Positions 1 through 7,846 of a stretch of DNA of 64,000 nucleotides are shown in pieces (position 1 is the stretch's first letter; each line of letters starts with the position of its first letter). Both the position numbers and the translations under genes were made by a program. The stretch is from CALCKU01 sp964654665 (lineage in GTDB: Bacteria; Pseudomonadota; Alphaproteobacteria; Caulobacterales; Maricaulaceae): contig CAZZKV010000005.1 in NCBI GenBank assembly GCA_964654665.1, positions 49,529 to 113,528 of the forward strand. Reading direction: 5' to 3'. Below the pieces are notes generated by a model, which was not told where the DNA came from, searched no databases, and saw only the letters and a list, made by a program, of their open reading frames with translations.

Positions 1-584
1 TGCTTCACTAATGCAGGTACAGCAACACGGCGTAGATCAAAGCGCTGACAGCGAGAGAGAACCGTGATCGGCACTTTGCGAATTTCGGTTGTGGCAAAGA
101 TAAATTTGGCATGGTCTGGCGGCTCTTCCAGCGTTTTGAGCAAGGCATTAAACGCGCCTGTGCTGAGCATATGAACTTCATCTATGATATAAACCTTATA
201 GCGAGCTTCAACCGGAGCATAGCGCACCCCGTCGAGCATTTCGCGCATATTATCGACGCCGGTTCGCGAAGCTGCGTCCATTTCCATTACATCCATATGG
301 GCCGAGGTCATGATACGCTCGCAATGTATGCCGGGCGTGCCCAGATCCGTACTGGGACCTTGAAGGCTCTCGCTTTCATAGTTCAGGGCCTTGGCCAGTA
401 GCCGCGCTGTGGTTGTCTTGCCAATGCCGCGTACCCCTGTCAGCATAAAGGCATGGGCCACACGACCCGCTTTAAACGCATTGGTCAGCGTTGTGACCAT
501 CGCATCTTGGCCGATCATGTCCTCAAAGCTGCGCGGACGATATTTACGCGCAAGGACTTGGTAATGCTGTGGAGACTCGCTCAT
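1..584 (-). CDS. dnaX: DNA polymerase III subunit gamma/tau, N-terminal part (cut by window edge)
   Basis: Reading the minus strand from an ATG at 584 gives an uninterrupted frame to the window edge. It starts MSESPQHYQVLARKYRPR and continues with a FEDMIGQ segment, a Walker A motif (GVRGIGKTTTAR), an EMDAAS segment, Walker B (VYIIDEVHML) and the sensor stretch FNALLKTLEEPP. These are the family signatures of the AAA+ clamp-loader motor of the replicative polymerase. Only about 194 residues are inside the window, so domain III and the tau tail are not visible. The upstream side (585 onward) is a long gene-free stretch. In many bacteria dnaX is followed by ybaB and recR; here recR lies far away at 47.8 kb, so that cluster is not intact in this genome. 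Confidence 0.95.
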   Translation of the reverse strand, partial: MSESPQHYQVLARKYRPRSFEDMIGQDAMVTTLTNAFKAGRVAHAFMLTGVRGIGKTTTARLLAKALNYESESLQGPSTDLGTPGIHCERIMTSAHMDVMEMDAASRTGVDNMREMLDGVRYAPVEARYKVYIIDEVHMLSTGAFNALLKTLEEPPDHAKFIFATTEIRKVPITVLSRCQRFDLRRVAVPALVK

Positions 585-1547
585 TTAGCTACTGTAAGGC
601 AAAACGGTGCATTTATAAAGCGGTGTCTGTCCCCGTTAGTCATGATTTATGGGGCCTGTTTTGCGGAACATTGGCACGTCCACAGATACCATTTTTAACA
701 GCTGATCATTTGTAAACACTGACTGGTGCGAAAAGCAGATGGGTGATGAACGTTCGATCGCGGATTTTCTATGATCATAAGCGAAATGATACCGCTCTCT
801 AAGCCCCAAATTGCTTTCTATCGTTTGGTTGAGGCATCATCAATATGGCCCTTGCATATAGTTAGTTTTAACATTGAATTAAACCTAACGCGGAGCACCA
901 GGCGGTTCAGCGACTATATGCAGATGATTTTAGCGCTGTGTTACGGGTGTTTTGGGGCAATCTTATTGCCTTATCCTTATACGAATTTATAATATACCCA
1001 CTTATACGGATAACATATGGCTATATTCCAAACTCTATCCCCGCTGGCTATCTTGCCTTTATTGTATCCGTGTTCTTTGGTCGTCGGGCTGTTTGCCTCC
1101 GTTAACAGATAGGCCAGAGACGATGGGTTTGATTATGGGCGCCATGCCAAAAGCAGGCGCTTGCCGTGCAGTAACGCGCGCGGCTAAATCTTCGTACGTT
1201 TGTTGATGGGGTAGATCCATCTCTGTCCGATCCTGCGCAAAAGCTCATCGCCGCGAAGCCTAGTGCCGCGTAAAATATTGCAAATCTTTGGTATCCATCG
1301 TGGATACTGGGCTTCGCGGACTGCCCGTTTAGGGCCATATATCGGGAGTCACATGATGGGCTGCGGATGATACCGCATGGGCGTGTGGCTAATCTTTCCT
1401 TGCAACTCATTGTCTGTCTGGTATAGAGCGCGCGTGATGCGGCAGGCTCTGGCTTTGCCGCTTTTGCTATTGTTAGGCCCGGATTGGCTGGGCCAGACCG
1501 CAGGACACAACCTGTCGGCCGGAAACATTATTATTGGAGTATCCACC
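585..1547. other. 963-base stretch without a supported gene, between dnaX and rpsA
   Basis: No open frame here has a convincing start, codon pattern or recognisable protein. Alphaproteobacteria usually carry cmk just upstream of rpsA; I find no trace of its P-loop or later motifs on either strand. The right half (about 1250-1500) holds several inverted repeats described separately as a possible rpsA leader. The left half has AT-rich tracts that could hold the dnaX promoter, but no clear promoter pair can be named. I looked for the SRP RNA often found near dnaX and did not find its GGAAGCAGCC-type loop. Confidence 0.6.
1251..1495 (+). promoter_or_regulatory. hairpin-rich leader upstream of rpsA
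   Basis: Three inverted repeats lie ahead of the rpsA start. The first pairs 1251-1264 with 1306-1319 over 14 positions (one G-U), enclosing a competing 7-bp hairpin at 1291-1307 (GTATCCA/TGGATAC). The second is GCGGCA at 1439-1444 with TGCCGC at 1456-1461, followed by four Ts. The third is GGCCC at 1476-1480 with GGGCC at 1490-1494. Ribosomal protein S1 represses its own synthesis through its leader in E. coli. That this leader plays the same role is inference, and neither the promoter nor the transcript start is known. Confidence 0.35.
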
Positions 1548-3239
1548 ATGAGCACAGCTCAAGACACTATGAATCCCACCACCGATGATTTTGCAGCCAT
1601 GTTTGAGGCGGCGTCCGAGACGTCCCCGATGACAGAAGGCTCAGTTATTAAAGGCCGCGTAACGGCTATTGAAAAAGACAATGTGATTGTTGACGTTGGC
1701 CTTAAAACCGAAGGCCGCATCCCAATGCGCGAATTTTATGTGCCCGGCAGCGACGAACAGGTAAAAGTTGGTGATGATGTCGATATTTATCTCGAACGGA
1801 TTGAAAACGCCCTTGGCGATGCGATTCTCTCGCGCGATAAAGCCCGCCGCGAGGAAAGTTGGATTAAAATGGCCAAGTTCTTTGAAGGCGAAGAACCGGT
1901 TCAAGGCGCGATTGTTGGCCGTGTTAAAGGCGGCTTCACCGTCGATCTGGGCGGTATTAATGCCTTTCTTCCCGGGTCCCAAGTTGATATTCGCCCCGTG
2001 CGTGATATTGCGCCTTTGATGAATCAAGAACAGCCGTTCATGATTTTAAAAATGGATCGCACGCGCGGTAATATCGTTGTTTCGCGCCGCGCTATTCTGG
2101 AAGAAAGTCGTGCCGAACAGCGCGCAGAGCTTGTTGGCCAGTTGGCTGAAGGTGAAACACGTGAGGGTATTGTTAAAAATATCACGGATTACGGCGCCTT
2201 TGTTGATCTGGGCGGTATTGACGGGCTGTTGCATGTAACGGATATGAGCTGGCGCCGGATTTCCCACCCGAGTCAAGTTTTGGCGGTTGGCGATACGCTG
2301 CAAGTCAAAATCATTCGGATCAATCCTGAAACACAGCGTATCAGCCTGGGCATGAAGCAGTTGCAAGAAGATCCATGGATGGCCGCCGCTGCGAAATATA
2401 CAGTTGGATCGCGCCATACGGGCACGGTTACAAATATCGCAGACTATGGTGCATTTATCGAACTGGAAGAAGGCGTTGAAGGTCTTGTCCATGTATCGGA
2501 AATGTCTTGGACCAAGAAAAATGTCCATCCGGGCAAAATTGTCTCAACATCGCAGGAAGTACAGGTTGAAGTTCTGGAAGTAGATGAAGAAAAGCGCCGG
2601 ATCAGCTTGGGTATTAAGCAGTGTCAAGATAACCCTTGGGACAGCTTCTCTACGCGTTTCCCGGTTGGTTCAACTATTGCAGGTGAAGTGCGTTCTGTTA
2701 CAGAATTTGGTTTGTTTATCGGATTGGACGGAGACATAGATGGCATGGCTCATCTATCTGACCTTTCATGGGACAAATCAGGTGAAGAGGCTTTGAAAGA
2801 CTATAAAAAAGGCGATATGGTCGAAGCGAAAATTCTTGAGGTTGACAGCGAAAAAGAACGCATCAGCTTGGGCGTTAAGCAATTGCAAAAGGATACGGCT
2901 CCGGCCGGCGCTAACCGCGGGGCAACAGTTACCTGTGTTGTATCAGCTGTTCAGAGCGGCGGCATTGAAGTGACCTTTGGTGAGGATAATGAAACTAAAG
3001 CCTTTATTCGAAAATCGGATCTCTCGCGTGAGCGTTCAGAGCAACGGCCGGAACGGTTTGCCATTGGTGATAAGGTCGATGCGCGTATCATTAAAGCCGA
3101 TCGTGCCAAGCGTCAGTATCAACTGTCAATCAAGGCCCTTGAAATCGCTGAAGAAAAAGAGGCGGTCGAGCAATATGGATCTGCTGATGCCGGCGCATCC
3201 TTGGGCGACATTCTCGGCGCGGCGCTAAAAGGTGAATAA
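1548..3239 (+). CDS. rpsA: 30S ribosomal protein S1
   Basis: A 563-aa protein built of six S1 (OB-fold) repeats, starting near residues 30, 115, 200, 290, 375 and 465. The central repeats carry the canonical patterns ITDYGAFVDLGGIDGLLHV and IADYGAFIELEEGVEGLVHV, each closing with a RISLG(M/I)KQ motif. S1 binds mRNA on the small subunit and assists initiation on structured leaders. The frame is open further upstream to 1377, but the ATG at 1548 has GGAG nine bases before it and gives the family length. An intrinsic terminator follows at 3266, so rpsA is probably transcribed separately from the downstream genes. The last repeat is the most divergent, as is usual for S1. Confidence 0.97.
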   Translation: MSTAQDTMNPTTDDFAAMFEAASETSPMTEGSVIKGRVTAIEKDNVIVDVGLKTEGRIPMREFYVPGSDEQVKVGDDVDIYLERIENALGDAILSRDKARREESWIKMAKFFEGEEPVQGAIVGRVKGGFTVDLGGINAFLPGSQVDIRPVRDIAPLMNQEQPFMILKMDRTRGNIVVSRRAILEESRAEQRAELVGQLAEGETREGIVKNITDYGAFVDLGGIDGLLHVTDMSWRRISHPSQVLAVGDTLQVKIIRINPETQRISLGMKQLQEDPWMAAAAKYTVGSRHTGTVTNIADYGAFIELEEGVEGLVHVSEMSWTKKNVHPGKIVSTSQEVQVEVLEVDEEKRRISLGIKQCQDNPWDSFSTRFPVGSTIAGEVRSVTEFGLFIGLDGDIDGMAHLSDLSWDKSGEEALKDYKKGDMVEAKILEVDSEKERISLGVKQLQKDTAPAGANRGATVTCVVSAVQSGGIEVTFGEDNETKAFIRKSDLSRERSEQRPERFAIGDKVDARIIKADRAKRQYQLSIKALEIAEEKEAVEQYGSADAGASLGDILGAALKGE

Positions 3240-3265
3240 ATCGACGTAAGGACGTTGATGGTTGT

Positions 3266-3292
3266 AAGCCTCCGCTATGCGGAGGCTTTTTC
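3266..3292 (+). terminator. rho-independent terminator of rpsA
   Basis: A perfect 9-bp stem, AGCCTCCGC (3267-3275) with GCGGAGGCT (3279-3287), has a 3-base loop and five Ts at its 3' side. It sits 28 bases after the rpsA stop. Confidence 0.9.
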
Positions 3293-3299
3293 GTATCCG

Positions 3300-3316
3300 G
3301 TAATACTTACTTAACC
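3300..3316 (+). promoter_or_regulatory. near-consensus CtrA site upstream of the TerB-like gene
   Basis: The sequence GTAA-N7-TTAACC matches the CtrA consensus TTAA-N7-TTAAC at all but one defined base. It lies about 45 bases before the ATG at 3362, where a regulator could act on that gene. A single mismatched site in AT-rich DNA can arise by chance, so this is weak evidence. Confidence 0.25.
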
Positions 3317-3361
3317 ATAAATGCTAACATCGCTCCAATTTTTTTTTGATATAAAGCCCTT

Positions 3362-3838
3362 ATGTTTAAGAATATGATGAAATTGGGCGGCGTATCATCT
3401 TTTGATGCGAGTGAGGCTAAAAATTCTATTTTAGGCAGTGCGACCCGTGCAAGAGTCGAAGACTTGGATGGGATGACGCAGGCTACGATCGGGTTGGCGG
3501 CCAATGTATTAGGTGAAATGGATCATTTTACACTGGTCATACTTGAGCGTTTTTTCCGGATAGAGCCGCAGCAAAAACCGATATTACGCCAATTTATTGT
3601 GCGCTCTTTTGATAACCCGCCATCCGTACAGACCATTGTAAAACGCTTTAAAGGAAAAGGCGCGCGTCATGATTGCACCTATCGTATAATGACAAGTCTT
3701 TGTAGAGTAGCGGTAAGCGCCAAGCGGTTCGATAAAGCCACGCTGCAAAAACTGATTTCCATAGCAAAAATGATGGGTCTGAATAAAGATGAGTTGAGCG
3801 TGATGTTCCAAAAAACGGGGTTGGTGTCGTTTGGATAA
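3362..3838 (+). CDS. TerB-like conserved hypothetical protein
   Basis: A 158-aa soluble protein with no signal peptide or membrane segment. The C-terminal half reads as paired helices (RIMTSLCRVAVSAKRFDKATL, then LISIAKMMGLNKDEL). This resembles the TerB/DjlA-type helical fold, where a short acidic turn is followed by 'a-FGL--D-'. The acidic metal-binding residues of true TerB are poorly kept, so the assignment is tentative. It lies between rpsA and ihfB, which are direct neighbours in many proteobacteria, so it looks inserted into that pair. It has its own upstream region after the rpsA terminator, with a possible CtrA site. Function unknown. Confidence 0.7.
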   Translation: MFKNMMKLGGVSSFDASEAKNSILGSATRARVEDLDGMTQATIGLAANVLGEMDHFTLVILERFFRIEPQQKPILRQFIVRSFDNPPSVQTIVKRFKGKGARHDCTYRIMTSLCRVAVSAKRFDKATLQKLISIAKMMGLNKDELSVMFQKTGLVSFG

Positions 3839-3912
3839 GATATTTAACACATTTTCATCGCCGTGTTTGAATTCTATTGACGTCCTACTATTGGATTTGC
3901 TTTAAGGGCACT

Positions 3913-4203
3913 ATGCTGCGATCTGAACTTATTGATAAATTACATGATGATAACCCGCATTTAACGCGGCAAGACACGGAACGTGTTGTTGCTGTTATTC
4001 TTGAATCGATTACGCAAACACTCGAAAAAGGGGCGCGTGTGGAACTGCGTGGTTTTGGAGCCTTTTCAACGCGGCACCGTAAGGCTCGCGCAGGGCGCAA
4101 TCCACGCACCGGCAATGATGTCTTTGTGCCTGAAAAATATGTGCCTTTTTTTCGTACTGGAAAAGAGTTGAAGGCCAAAATCGATTCTACCCGCAAGCGG
4201 TAA
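3913..4203 (+). CDS. ihfB: integration host factor subunit beta
   Basis: A 96-aa member of the HU/IHF family with the DNA-bending arm signature GFGAFSTRHRKARAGRNPRTG, in the form typical of the beta subunit (MLRSELIDKL start, GRNPRTG, FRTGKELK end). IHF bends DNA sharply at specific sites in replication, recombination and transcription. The ATG at 3913 was chosen over an in-frame upstream ATG (3877). It gives the family length, has AAGGG five bases before it, and makes the protein begin exactly like other IHF-beta chains. The partner ihfA is not in the window. Confidence 0.95.
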   Translation: MLRSELIDKLHDDNPHLTRQDTERVVAVILESITQTLEKGARVELRGFGAFSTRHRKARAGRNPRTGNDVFVPEKYVPFFRTGKELKAKIDSTRKR

Positions 4204-4214
4204 ATCTCTCTGCT

Positions 4215-4248
4215 CTGCCATATTGACCTCTCTGCGACATTATGGCAG
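4215..4248 (+). other. 8-bp inverted repeat between ihfB and mscL
   Basis: CTGCCATA (4215-4222) is perfectly complementary to TATGGCAG (4241-4248) around an 18-base loop. No T tract follows, so it is not a classical terminator. It could be an RNA hairpin in the mscL leader or an mRNA stabiliser of ihfB. Confidence 0.35.
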
Positions 4249-4296
4249 GAGTCGCTCGTTAATGTTAACAATTAGTATTCTAAAAGGGGAAAATCT

Positions 4297-4689
4297 ATGG
4301 GAATGATTTCAGAATTTAAAGCATTCGCTATGGGCGGCAATATGTTCGATATGGCTGTGGGTATTATTATGGGTGGTGCTTTTGGCACGGTCGTTAAATC
4401 GTTAATCGAAGATGTGATTATGCCAGTCGTTGGTCATTTTTCCGGTGGAACAGATTTCAGTAATATGAAAATTGTTTTATCCGAAGCAGCCGCAGACGGT
4501 ACAGGTGGTGCAGCGATCAGTTATGGCTCTTTCATTAATGCTTTAATTGCTTTCGCAATCTTGGCGTGGGTATTATTTGTAATGATCAAAGGTATGAATA
4601 AGGCTAAAAAGGTTGAAGAGGAAGCGCCAGCCGCGCCGCCAGCTAATGAGGTGCTTTTAGCTGAAATTCGTGATTTGCTTAAAAAATAA
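4297..4689 (+). CDS. mscL: large-conductance mechanosensitive channel MscL
   Basis: A 130-aa membrane protein starting with an amphipathic helix (SEFKAFAMGGNMFDMAVGIIMGGAF), followed by the pore-lining TM1 with its glycine-rich face, a periplasmic loop, TM2 (about residues 75-97) and a charged cytoplasmic C-terminal helix ending EVLLAEIRDLLKK. This is the full MscL architecture and usual length. The channel opens under membrane tension to release solutes on osmotic downshock. The start is supported by a strong AAGGGGA site about 7 bases upstream. A terminator follows the stop, suggesting a single-gene transcript. Confidence 0.97.
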   Translation: MGMISEFKAFAMGGNMFDMAVGIIMGGAFGTVVKSLIEDVIMPVVGHFSGGTDFSNMKIVLSEAAADGTGGAAISYGSFINALIAFAILAWVLFVMIKGMNKAKKVEEEAPAAPPANEVLLAEIRDLLKK

Positions 4690-4711
4690 CGATAATATTT
4701 AAGAGCGTGCG

Positions 4712-4743
4712 AACCCGCTTTCAATTTGAAGGCGGGTTTTTTA
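4712..4743 (+). terminator. rho-independent terminator of mscL
   Basis: AACCCGC (4712-4718) pairs with GCGGGTT (4732-4738), with extra TTCAA/TTGAA pairing inside, and is followed by a run of Ts. It lies against the end of the convergent ada gene. Confidence 0.88.
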
Positions 4744-5796
4744 TTTGGGTGTATTATATGCGGCTTTGACTTCCATATCCAAAAGCCAGCGTTTATGAGC
4801 TAATCCGCCAGCATACCCCCCCAATCCGCCGTCTTTTGCTATGACGCGATGGCAAGGGATTACAATAGCCAAGCCATTACTCGCATTGGAACTGGCAACA
4901 GCGCGAACACCTTTAGGATTACCAATAGTTTGCGCAAGGCGTACATAACTCCATGTATCGCCATAGGGAATCGTTTGTAGGGCGTGCCAGACCGTTTTCT
5001 GGAAATCTGTTCCTGTCATACGTATTGGTATCGTGAAGTCTTGAAGCTTGCCTTCAAAGTAATGCGTAATTTCATTATGGATTTGATCATGTAGTTTATT
5101 ATGCCCTGGTATAATGGGACGCTTGTAATGTTTAGCTAATCGTTGAACTTGCCGGTTCAAATTTTTACGGATTGTAAATTCAATTAAATACAAATGTGTT
5201 TCATCGGCGATGGCTATCATGGGCCCAAGTTTGGTATCCAACCAATCTATGAGCAAAGGCGTGCCTGTTGATTGTGCGGGGGCCGTTCCAAATTTTTGCA
5301 TATATGCAGTTCGAAACCCGCTTGCCGAACTATAGCCAGCATCGATTTGTGCATCAATAACGCGGTCTCCAGCATCAAGTGTTTTTACTGCTAGAGCAAG
5401 TCGACGTGCACGCGCATATTGGGCAAAGGTTTGGCCAAAGCGAGATTTAAATTGCCGCCGCGCTGTAGAGGGATCAATATCGATGGCTCGTAAATCTATT
5501 TCCGACCATTTTTTTTCGGGGTTTTTTTCGACGGCAGTAATTAGATGTTTTATTAACGGGCTTTCTTCTCCGGGTAAGCGCATGGGATGACATCGTTTGC
5601 AAGCCCGAAAACCAGCAATTAGTGCTGTTTGCGCCGTATCAAAAAACATGCAATTCTCGAATTTCGGTGTACGGGCAGGGCACCCTGGGCGGCAAAATAC
5701 ACCTGTACTAGTTACGCCAACAAAAAATAAACCTGCAAAGTTCAAGTCTTTCCGGCTTATGATTTTGTATTTTTCAATGTCAGTTATCTGGGTCAT
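4741..5796 (-). CDS. ada: bifunctional DNA alkylation repair/transcriptional regulator Ada
   Basis: A 351-aa protein with three parts. The N-terminal Ada domain has the zinc/methyl-acceptor cysteines C35, C39, C66 and C69 (FCRPGCPAR and ACKRCHP). It is followed by an AraC-type helix-turn-helix region (about 90-175) and an O6-alkylguanine methyltransferase domain with the active-site PCHRV (C315). In E. coli, methyl transfer to the N-terminal cysteine turns Ada into an activator of its own and other repair genes. Length and order match full-length Ada. It stands alone, convergent with mscL, and no alkA or alkB is adjacent. The AT-rich gap 5797-5896 separates it from the divergent RNase D gene and could hold a shared promoter region. 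Confidence 0.95.
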   Translation of the reverse strand: MTQITDIEKYKIISRKDLNFAGLFFVGVTSTGVFCRPGCPARTPKFENCMFFDTAQTALIAGFRACKRCHPMRLPGEESPLIKHLITAVEKNPEKKWSEIDLRAIDIDPSTARRQFKSRFGQTFAQYARARRLALAVKTLDAGDRVIDAQIDAGYSSASGFRTAYMQKFGTAPAQSTGTPLLIDWLDTKLGPMIAIADETHLYLIEFTIRKNLNRQVQRLAKHYKRPIIPGHNKLHDQIHNEITHYFEGKLQDFTIPIRMTGTDFQKTVWHALQTIPYGDTWSYVRLAQTIGNPKGVRAVASSNASNGLAIVIPCHRVIAKDGGLGGYAGGLAHKRWLLDMEVKAAYNTPK

Positions 5797-5896
5797 ATCG
5801 TCTATCTATCACAAGCAATAGCGAATGCCGCCGAAAATCATGCATTGTTATTTTTTTTATCCAGCGTATTACACCCTATAACGAAAGCCTAAGATT

Positions 5897-6523
5897 ATGC
5901 ATGTCACATTACATAAATATGATATCCCATCCGATCTATCATTTGGCCGTGCCGTTGCGATTGATACGGAAACGCAAGGCCTGTCCCTTGTGAGGGATAA
6001 GTTGTGTCTTGTGCAGCTATCCTCTGGTGATGGCAATGCCCATATCGTGCAGATGGACAGGGAAACCTATGATTGCCCGAATTTAAAAGCTCTTTTAATC
6101 GATGAAACGGTCGAAAAAATTTTCCATTTTGCTCGTTTCGATGTGGCGATGCTAAAGCGGGATCTCGGCGTCAGGGTTGCGCCAGTGTTTTGCACGAAAA
6201 TTGCCTCGGGATTGGTACGAACATATACGGATCGTCATGGTCTTAAAGACGTTTGTAAAGATCTGATCAATGTTGACATATCAAAGCAACAACAAAGTTC
6301 GGATTGGGCTAGCGATGAATTATCCGAAGCGCAACTGAATTATGCAGCATCCGATGTTCTTTACTTACATCGTCTACAGACAATTTTGACCGCGCGCCTT
6401 ATTCGTGAAGACCGGCTGGATATGGCAAAGTCGTGCTTTGATTTTCTTGGAACACGGGCCGATCTTGATTTGGGTGGTTGGAATGATATTGATATTTTTT
6501 CGCATGCATTAAAGCGTCCTTAA
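5897..6523 (+). CDS. ribonuclease D-like 3'-5' exonuclease (short form)
   Basis: A 208-aa DEDDy-type exonuclease: motif I is AIDTETQGL (D23, E25), motif II is in HFARFDVAML, and motif III is YAASDVLYL. It lacks the two HRDC domains of E. coli RNase D, as is normal for the short alphaproteobacterial form. That form is generally found just upstream of the LPS-export genes, as here. Substrate is probably structured RNA 3' ends, but this is inferred from the family. The KpsF isomerase gene often found between it and lptC is absent; 92 bases separate it from lptC, so co-transcription is possible. Confidence 0.88.
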   Translation: MHVTLHKYDIPSDLSFGRAVAIDTETQGLSLVRDKLCLVQLSSGDGNAHIVQMDRETYDCPNLKALLIDETVEKIFHFARFDVAMLKRDLGVRVAPVFCTKIASGLVRTYTDRHGLKDVCKDLINVDISKQQQSSDWASDELSEAQLNYAASDVLYLHRLQTILTARLIREDRLDMAKSCFDFLGTRADLDLGGWNDIDIFSHALKRP

Positions 6524-6615
6524 TTTGGTGGGTCTTTCGCTTTGCTTCTTAAACTTATGCAATGTCCTGAAATTGGCTATCGCCTTGAAAGGCAAGTTGT
6601 TTTATAGAATGTTCC

Positions 6616-7311
6616 ATGTCAACCATTGCCGATAACCATGCTGCAAGTGAAATGTTGGGTTTATGGGAACCCAAGCGAACGCTAACCCTTGAGTCCGCAC
6701 GCCGCCATTCCCGACGGATAAAGTTTTTACGCCAAGTTTTATTGATTTTAGCCGCGTGTTTGGTGGTGTTGCTGGTTTTTCAATTTGCCACACAACAAAA
6801 GTCTTTTATCGTTGATGATAATCCCGGCGAGAGTGTGAAAATGATTAATCCGCGTTATAGCGGGCGGACAGCTGATGGCCTACCTTATCGGTTAACAGCG
6901 GATAGTGCTGTGCGCCTGACGCAAAATGCTTCCGAGGTTGGATTGGTTAAGCCCGTGCTACATTTCCTGCGCGAGCGCGGGATGGAAGACAGTATGGTTG
7001 TTGCGGATCAAGGCACATATGACGATGTGACTCAAATTTTGAATTTACGGACAGCCGTCGATTTAACAACAGATGACGGCTATCACTGCGTAACGACCCA
7101 TGCGCGGATATTTAACCGGGACAAACGGATTGAAGGCGATGAGCCGATACGGTGCACGGGTGGGTTTGGTGTTGTAACAGGACAGACTTATGAAATTCTC
7201 GAAGATTATAGCGTCTTTGTTTTTAAAGACGGTATGACGGGGCAAATAGAACCATCTGAAGAGAGTTCTGACGGGAATGTTGTTTCTACATCGGATGAGA
7301 TACAGCCATGA
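6616..7311 (+). CDS. lptC: LPS export ABC transporter periplasmic protein LptC
   Basis: A 231-aa protein with a short cytoplasmic tail, one transmembrane helix (about residues 38-57) and a periplasmic region with the LptC beta-jellyroll pattern. The recognisable segment is NPRYSGRTADGLPYRLTADSA. LptC sits on LptB2FG and hands LPS to the LptA bridge. Its stop overlaps the next start as ATGA (7308-7311), coupling it to the first lptA gene. It is longer than E. coli LptC, which is usual in Alphaproteobacteria. Confidence 0.9.
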   Translation: MSTIADNHAASEMLGLWEPKRTLTLESARRHSRRIKFLRQVLLILAACLVVLLVFQFATQQKSFIVDDNPGESVKMINPRYSGRTADGLPYRLTADSAVRLTQNASEVGLVKPVLHFLRERGMEDSMVVADQGTYDDVTQILNLRTAVDLTTDDGYHCVTTHARIFNRDKRIEGDEPIRCTGGFGVVTGQTYEILEDYSVFVFKDGMTGQIEPSEESSDGNVVSTSDEIQP

Positions 7312-7829
7312 TGATAATACGGTTTGTTTTGACATTAATTTTAATGGCACTGCCAACCATAGCGCTGGCTCAATTGGGGTTTGGTGGAAATGAAATTATT
7401 CTCGTTGATGCGAAAAAAGCGACTTATAAGGGAAGTTTGACTATTCTGTCTGGAAATGTTGATGTAAAGCAAGGGGATGTCCGTATTAATTCGGACACAA
7501 TGGATTTATTCCGGGATGAAAGAAAATCCGCGAATGCTGATAGTATTACAAGTTCGCTTCAACTCGGTAATATCTCCAAAATCATAGCCAAGGGGAATTT
7601 TAAATATACGTCGCCGGAAAATATCGTCACGGGCGATGAAGGAGTTTACGAACGTATCAGTGGTATTCTCACTGTGACGGGGAATGTTACAGTCATTCAG
7701 CCCGGTGGAAATAAGGCATCGACAGAAAAGTTGGTATATAATTTAAAAAATGATACGATTCGGTTCGGGGACAATTGTATGGGTGCAAATTGTAATGGCC
7801 GTTCGAAAATCCAAATTAAACCACAGTAG
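7308..7829 (+). CDS. lptA: LptA/OstA-like LPS transport protein, first copy
   Basis: A 173-aa protein with a signal peptide (cleavage after IALA, before QLGFGG) and one OstA/LptA domain. The domain shows the repeating strand pattern of LptA: ATYKGSLTILSGNVDVKQGD, then ISKIIAKGNFKYTSPENIVTGDEGVYERISGILTVTGNV. LptA forms the periplasmic bridge that carries LPS to the outer membrane. It overlaps lptC by 4 bases and is followed after 17 bases by a second, related gene. It has two cysteines near the C-terminus (CMGANC). Confidence 0.88.
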   Translation: MMIIRFVLTLILMALPTIALAQLGFGGNEIILVDAKKATYKGSLTILSGNVDVKQGDVRINSDTMDLFRDERKSANADSITSSLQLGNISKIIAKGNFKYTSPENIVTGDEGVYERISGILTVTGNVTVIQPGGNKASTEKLVYNLKNDTIRFGDNCMGANCNGRSKIQIKPQ

Positions 7830-7846
7830 TAAAAAGGCATCTCATT

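Noticed and set aside
721..780. GTTCGATC resembling a tRNA T-loop
   Set aside because: No acceptor stem, anticodon arm or D arm fits around it.
1102..1410. Minus-strand open frame in the dnaX-rpsA gap
   Set aside because: No family resemblance, odd composition rich in Cys/Arg, no ribosome site; likely chance.
1377..1547. In-frame upstream extension of rpsA
   Set aside because: The extra 57 residues do not match S1 proteins, and the ATG at 1548 has a good ribosome site. The segment overlaps leader hairpins.
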